Shown: piece by piece, positions 7,193 through 10,444 of the stretch
Layout: every line of letters begins with the position of its first letter
Numbering within the stretch: the stretch's first letter is position 1
DNA from: an uncultured bacterium
GTDB taxonomy: Bacteria > Planctomycetota > Phycisphaerae > Phycisphaerales > SM1A02
Length of the DNA: 10,444 nt
Direction: 5' to 3'
Assembly: GCA_903867275.1 (NCBI GenBank)
Contig: CAIPQY010000189.1
Coordinates: 1 to 10,444, forward strand
The notes under the pieces: generated by a model
What the model was told of the DNA's origin: nothing
Seen by the model: only the letters and a program-made list of their open reading frames with translations
Database searches by the model: none
Program-made: the position numbers and the translations under genes

Positions 7193-7810
7193 ATGGCAGC
7201 ACGCAAAGTCGAACTCCTCCTGAACAAGACCGTCGAGAACCTGGGCCTCATCGGTGATGTGGTCAAGGTCAAGCCGGGCTACGCCCGCAACTACCTGCTG
7301 CCACACGCGCTGGCCGAAGCCCCCACCCCCGAGAAGATCGAGGCCCTGAAGAGCGAGCGCGCCAAGGCCGCCGCCGAGATGGAGAAGATGCGCGCCGATC
7401 GCGCCGCTCTCATCGCGCGCCTCGAAGGCGTCAGCATCAAGCTGGTGCGCAGCGTGAACGATCAGGGCGCGCTCTACGGCGCCGTCACCCACCGCGACAT
7501 CTCCGACCAGCTGGCCGCCGACGGCTTCCCGGTGGACATGCGCGCCGTGCGTCTGGGCATGACCATCCGCCGCATCGGCAGCTACAGCTGCGCGATCGTG
7601 TTCGATCGCGAGCTGCGCACCGAGATCGGCATCGAGGTCGCCCCGGATCGCACGCTCGAGATGTACGCCCGCACCGAGGAGCCCTCGGCACCCGCCGAGG
7701 AGACCACCGAGGAGCCGGCAGCCGAGCAGGCCGAGGCCAAGCCCGCCAAGGGCAAGGCCAAGGCTGATGGCGACGTGGCGACCAAGAGCGCCCGCACCCG
7801 CAAGGCCTGA
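7193..7810 (+). CDS. rplI: 50S ribosomal protein bL9 with extended C-terminal tail
   Basis: bL9 binds 23S rRNA near the L1 stalk and reaches across to neighbouring ribosomes. The 205 residues include the N-terminal rRNA-binding domain with the family signature (about 1-50, GLIGDVVKVKPGYARNYLLP), a connecting helix rich in Lys/Glu/Ala (about 47-78), and the C-terminal domain (about 79-150, VRSVNDQGALYGAVTHRDI...). Typical bL9 is about 150 residues. Here about 50 more follow, first acidic (EEPSAPAEETTEEPAAEQAEA), then basic (KPAKGKAKADG...ARTRKA). The Gly usual after NYLLP is replaced (PHALA). The start is supported by AAGGA 7 bases upstream. The open frame extends up to 7016, but that part runs through the terminator hairpin and promoter. 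It is probably transcribed from its own promoter. Confidence 0.94.
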   Translation: MAARKVELLLNKTVENLGLIGDVVKVKPGYARNYLLPHALAEAPTPEKIEALKSERAKAAAEMEKMRADRAALIARLEGVSIKLVRSVNDQGALYGAVTHRDISDQLAADGFPVDMRAVRLGMTIRRIGSYSCAIVFDRELRTEIGIEVAPDRTLEMYARTEEPSAPAEETTEEPAAEQAEAKPAKGKAKADGDVATKSARTRKA

Positions 7811-7846
7811 TCCAGCTCAGGCTTCGCGATGAACAGTGGCACCCAA

Positions 7847-7931
7847 CAGGCCGGGTTCCCGGCCCCTGCACGCACCGACATGGATGTCGGCCAGATGGAA
7901 AGTGTGGCCATCGAGCCCAAAGGGCCGATGG
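7847..7931 (+). promoter_or_regulatory. Three consecutive hairpins in the leader of the NrdJ-C-like gene
   Basis: Hairpin 1 pairs GGCCGG (7849-7854) with CCGGCC (7859-7864), loop GTTC. An alternative is CAGG (7847) with CCTG (7865-7868) outside CCGG/CCGG. Hairpin 2 pairs CCGACA (7875-7880) with TGTCGG (7885-7890), loop TGGA. Hairpin 3 pairs CCATCG and GCCC (7908-7918, A7914 bulged) with GGGC and CGATGG (7922-7931), loop AAA. A strong Shine-Dalgarno follows 11 bases later. No T-run follows any of them, so a leader or intercistronic RNA element is more likely than a terminator. If translation instead began at 7829, this would be coding. Confidence 0.45.
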
Positions 7932-7942
7932 TTGAGTTCGTC

Positions 7943-7950
7943 AAGGAGGA
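7943..7950 (+). promoter_or_regulatory. Strong Shine-Dalgarno deciding the start at 7958
   Basis: AAGGAGGA ends 7 bases before the ATG at 7958 and is the best anti-16S match in the window. The upstream in-frame ATGs at 7829, 7880 and 7895 have no comparable site. Confidence 0.75.
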
Positions 7951-7957
7951 CGACTGC

Positions 7958-8329
7958 ATGAGCGCGATCGCCATTCGTCGAGAAGTGCTGCCGGAGACCC
8001 GGCTCAGCAAGACCCACAAGTTCATGATCGGTGGCCATGAGGGCTACCTCACGGTCGGCCTGTTCCCCGATGGCCGCCCGGGCGAGATCTTCATCAAGAT
8101 GAGCAAGGAGGGCAGCACGCTCTCCGGCCTCATCCAGGGATTCTGCCGCGCGTTCAGCCTGGCCCTGCAGCACGGCCTGACCGTGCGCGATGCCAGCGAC
8201 CGCTTCCGCGGCATGCGCTTCGAGCCCATGGGCCCCACCAACAATCCGGACATCCCGGAGACGGCCAGCATCCTGGACTACGTGGCGCGCTACCTGCAGA
8301 TCAACTTCGTCGAGCGCGACGGACGCTGA
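7958..8329 (+). CDS. Stand-alone protein like the C-terminal domain of class II ribonucleotide reductase
   Basis: From the ATG at 7958 the protein has 123 residues. THKFMIGGHEGYLTVGLFPDGRPGEIFIKMSKEGSTLSGL (19-58), FSLALQHGL (66-74), MRFEPMGPTNNPDIPETASILDYVARYL (86-113) line up from memory with the C-terminal TSCPD-type domain of B12-dependent ribonucleotide reductase NrdJ. The catalytic barrel with its finger-loop radical Cys is absent. So is the C-terminal Cys-rich tail: only Cys63 is present. It cannot reduce ribonucleotides alone. It may be a split-enzyme subunit, as in NrdJa/NrdJb, or a regulatory or repurposed domain. The start at 7958 is chosen for the AAGGAGGA and because the family-like sequence begins there. 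The frame is open back to 7829 (166 residues), so a longer form is possible. It lies 147 bases after rplI and ends in an intrinsic terminator. Confidence 0.85.
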   Translation: MSAIAIRREVLPETRLSKTHKFMIGGHEGYLTVGLFPDGRPGEIFIKMSKEGSTLSGLIQGFCRAFSLALQHGLTVRDASDRFRGMRFEPMGPTNNPDIPETASILDYVARYLQINFVERDGR

Positions 8330-8352
8330 TCGATCCGCACCTCTGAACCCCC

Positions 8353-8389
8353 CACGCCGCGTGCTCGTCACGCGGCGTGTTTCTTTTTC
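8353..8389 (+). terminator. Intrinsic terminator after the NrdJ-C-like gene
   Basis: An 11-bp perfect stem, CACGCCGCGTG (8353-8363) with CACGCGGCGTG (8369-8379), has the loop CTCGT. TTTCTTTTTC follows. It is oriented for the plus strand and ends 4 bases before the mfd stop. On the minus strand the stem is followed by GGGGGG, not T, so it would not terminate mfd in the usual way. Confidence 0.92.
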
Positions 8390-8392
8390 GGT

Positions 8393-10444
8393 TCAGGCAG
8401 CCGCCTGCTCGGCGCACGCCTTCGCCAGCGGCCCCAGGCGCTTGCGAAGCACCGCCATCAGCGAGGCGGGTTGCAGGAAGGCCTGCGGCGGGCGCACGTA
8501 CACCTCGCGAAGGCCATCCGCGCCAACGGCCCCCACGTCGCGCACGCTGCCCTGCATGCCACGGAACGCCTCGTGGAACACGGCCGTGGCCCTGCAGCGA
8601 ATGATCAGGTCGGCGCCAGCCACGCGCATCTCGCGCGCGCCCAGCAGACCCGTCATGGCGCGCACCTCGGCCAGATCCAGCATGCGCTGCATCGCTTCCG
8701 GCGGCTCGCCATAGGCGCTCAGCAGGTCTTCGCGCAGCTTGGCCACGGCCTCCGGCGTCTGCACGGTGGCCGCGCGGCGATAGGCCTCCAGACGGCGCCG
8801 ATCGCTGGGGATGTACGCGCGCGGGATCCAGCCCGACACGCCGATGTTCACCAGCACGTCGGCGATCTTCGGGCGCTCGCGGTTCTGCAGCCCGTCCACC
8901 GCCTCCTCCAGCAGCTGGCAGTACATCTCGTAGCCCACCGCGGCGATGTGGCCGCTCTGCTCGGCGCCCAGCAGGTTGCCCGCGCCGCGGATCTCCAGGT
9001 CGCGCATGGCGATGCGGAAGCCCGCGCCCAGCATGCTGTAGTCCTCGATCGCCTTCAGGCGGCGCAGCGCCTCGTCGGTGACCGGGCGATCCTGCGGCAG
9101 GAACAGGTAGCAGTAGGCGCGATGCGCGCTGCGACCCACGCGCCCACGCAGCTGGTGCAGGTCGGCCAGACCGTACAGGTCGGCCAGGTCGATGAACATG
9201 GTGTTGGCGCGCGGGTTGTCCACGCCGCTCTCGATGATGGTGGTGCTCACCAGCACGTCGCACTCGTGGCGCATGAACTTCAGCATCACGCGCTCCAGTT
9301 CCTCGGGCGGCATCTGGCCGTGGCCCACCACGATGCGCGCCTCGGGCACCAGCCGCTGGATGCGGTCCGCCGCCTCCTGCAGGCCCTTGATGCGGTTGTG
9401 CACGTAGTACACCTGACCCTCGCGGGCCAGTTCGCGCTGCACCGCCTGCTTCAGGCGATCGGCGCTGAACGGAATCACCTCGGTCACGATGGCGCGGCGA
9501 TCGGGCGGCGGCGTGGTGAGGCTGCTGATGTCGCGCAGACCCAGCAGCGACATGTGCAGCGTGCGCGGAATGGGCGTGGCCGAAAGCGTGAGCACATCGG
9601 CGGTGGCGCGGAAGGCCAGCAGTCGCTGCTTGTGCTCCACGCCGAAGCGCTGCTCCTCATCCACCACCACAAGACCAAGATCCTTGAAGGTGACGTCCTT
9701 CGACAGCAGGCGGTGCGTGCCGATGACCAGATCAACCTTGCCAACGGCCAGATCCGCCAGCACCTGATTCTGCTCCGACGCGCTCTTGAAGCGGCTCAGG
9801 CTTTCCACGCGGAACGGATAGGCGCGGAAGCGGTCGCGGAAGGTGCGCTCGTGCTGCTCGGCCAGCACCGTGGTGGGCACCAGCACCGCCACCTGCTTGC
9901 CGGCGCAGCAGGCGCGGAAGGCGGCGCGGATGGCCACCTCGGTCTTGCCGAATCCCACGTCGCCGCAGATCAGCCGGTCCATCGGGCGCGCCTGCTGCAT
10001 GTCGCGCTGCACGGCGGTGATGGCGGTGCGCTGGTCGGGCGTCTCTTCGTAGGGGAAGCTCGCCTCGAACTCCCCCTGCCATGCGGCATCGGCGGGGAAC
10101 GCCAACCCCGGCGTGGCCGCACGCACGGCCTGCACGCGCAGCATCTCGCCGGCGAGGTCGCGCACCGCCTCGCTCACGCGTTCCTTCTGCGCCTTCCAGC
10201 GCTTGCCGCCGATCGCGCTCAGCGGCGGTCGTGCGGCGCCGCTGCCGATGTACTTCTGGATCAGGTCCACGCGCGCAGCGGGCAGGTGCAGACGCGTGCC
10301 GCCGTCGAATTCCAGCGTGAGGTATTCGCTTTCGCCGGCGCCGTCGGCGTGTTCGCCGGCCTCGCCGCCCTGCTTCAACTTGGCAAGTTGCGTGAGACCG
10401 ATGTAGCGCGCCACGCCGTGGTCGCGGTGCGTCACGTAGTCGCC
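8393..10444 (-). CDS. mfd: Transcription-repair coupling factor Mfd, C-terminal part (5' end outside window)
   Basis: Mfd is a dsDNA translocase that pushes RNA polymerase off lesions and recruits UvrA. The frame is open to the right edge, giving 683 residues of a protein normally about 1,150 long, so the N-terminal UvrB-like part is outside. The visible part opens with the RNA-polymerase-interaction domain (1-65, GDYVTHRDHGVARYIGL). Helicase lobe 1 follows, with GDVGFGKTEVA (161-171, Walker A), VVVDEEQRFG (259-268) and SATPIPRTL (288-296). Lobe 2 has TTIIESGVDNPRANT (401-415) and HQLRGRVGRSAHRAY (430-444). The TRG segment is DYSMLGAGFRIAMRDLEIRGAGNLLG (468-493). The C-terminal D7 domain (about 535-683) can fold back to inhibit UvrA binding. 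All helicase motifs are intact. The interaction domain has a Gly/Glu/Ala-rich insertion (about 20-39). The stop is TGA at 8393-8395. It converges on the NrdJ-C-like gene. Confidence 0.97.
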   Translation of the reverse strand, partial: GDYVTHRDHGVARYIGLTQLAKLKQGGEAGEHADGAGESEYLTLEFDGGTRLHLPAARVDLIQKYIGSGAARPPLSAIGGKRWKAQKERVSEAVRDLAGEMLRVQAVRAATPGLAFPADAAWQGEFEASFPYEETPDQRTAITAVQRDMQQARPMDRLICGDVGFGKTEVAIRAAFRACCAGKQVAVLVPTTVLAEQHERTFRDRFRAYPFRVESLSRFKSASEQNQVLADLAVGKVDLVIGTHRLLSKDVTFKDLGLVVVDEEQRFGVEHKQRLLAFRATADVLTLSATPIPRTLHMSLLGLRDISSLTTPPPDRRAIVTEVIPFSADRLKQAVQRELAREGQVYYVHNRIKGLQEAADRIQRLVPEARIVVGHGQMPPEELERVMLKFMRHECDVLVSTTIIESGVDNPRANTMFIDLADLYGLADLHQLRGRVGRSAHRAYCYLFLPQDRPVTDEALRRLKAIEDYSMLGAGFRIAMRDLEIRGAGNLLGAEQSGHIAAVGYEMYCQLLEEAVDGLQNRERPKIADVLVNIGVSGWIPRAYIPSDRRRLEAYRRAATVQTPEAVAKLREDLLSAYGEPPEAMQRMLDLAEVRAMTGLLGAREMRVAGADLIIRCRATAVFHEAFRGMQGSVRDVGAVGADGLREVYVRPPQAFLQPASLMAVLRKRLGPLAKACAEQAAA

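Noticed and set aside
7811..7957. Cobalamin riboswitch, suggested by GCCACTG on the minus strand at 7834-7840 and the B12-linked gene family
   Set aside because: The motif is on the wrong strand for the gene, and none of the other conserved cobalamin riboswitch blocks is visible.
8301..9263. Minus-strand open frame (320 codons) out of frame with mfd
   Set aside because: It overlaps mfd in another frame. The mfd frame carries all the helicase and C-terminal motifs; this one is Arg/Gly/Ala-rich without domains.

Overview
The window is GC-rich bacterial chromosome. It has dense, mostly leaderless or short-leader housekeeping genes, strong G/C bias at third codon positions, and no mobile elements, CRISPR or recognisable foreign islands. 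The gene order (uridyltransferase - prs - rplY - pth - rpsF - ssb - rplI, with no rpsR between ssb and rplI) and the single-domain GlmU resemble Planctomycetota, possibly the Phycisphaerae. This is inferred from gene order and protein style only, because no rRNA or other marker is present.

Left part (1-2314): the tail of a TPR-like helical protein overlaps by 4 bases a complete RluA/RluD-type 23S rRNA pseudouridine synthase with an S4 domain. A leucyl/phenylalanyl-tRNA-protein transferase (aat, minus strand) converges on it, with only 7 bases between the stop codons.

Divergent spacer (2315-2705): a 320-base non-coding region, containing a perfect 16-base palindrome, separates aat from a tRNA-Gln(UUG) on the plus strand that lacks an encoded CCA.

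Central plus-strand cluster (2753-7810): a GlmU-type uridyltransferase without the acetyltransferase domain overlaps prs (PRPP synthase) by 4 bases. These are followed by bL25, peptidyl-tRNA hydrolase, bS6, SSB and bL9. The cluster combines nucleotide and precursor supply (PRPP, UDP-GlcNAc), translation and ssDNA binding. It is broken into transcription units by a strong intrinsic terminator after rpsF, a -10-like element before ssb, and a hairpin pair plus a good sigma70-like promoter before rplI.

Right part (7811-10444): after rplI comes a short spacer with three successive hairpins, then the strongest Shine-Dalgarno in the window, then a small stand-alone protein matching the C-terminal domain of class II (B12-dependent) ribonucleotide reductase. 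An intrinsic terminator closes that unit. The C-terminal two thirds of mfd (transcription-repair coupling factor) lies on the minus strand, converging on it and running off the right edge.

Most of the window is ordinary core genome. The parts most worth a second look are the stand-alone NrdJ-like C-terminal domain with its hairpin-rich leader, the single-domain GlmU, the missing rpsR, and a promoter built into the arm of a terminator-like hairpin upstream of rplI.
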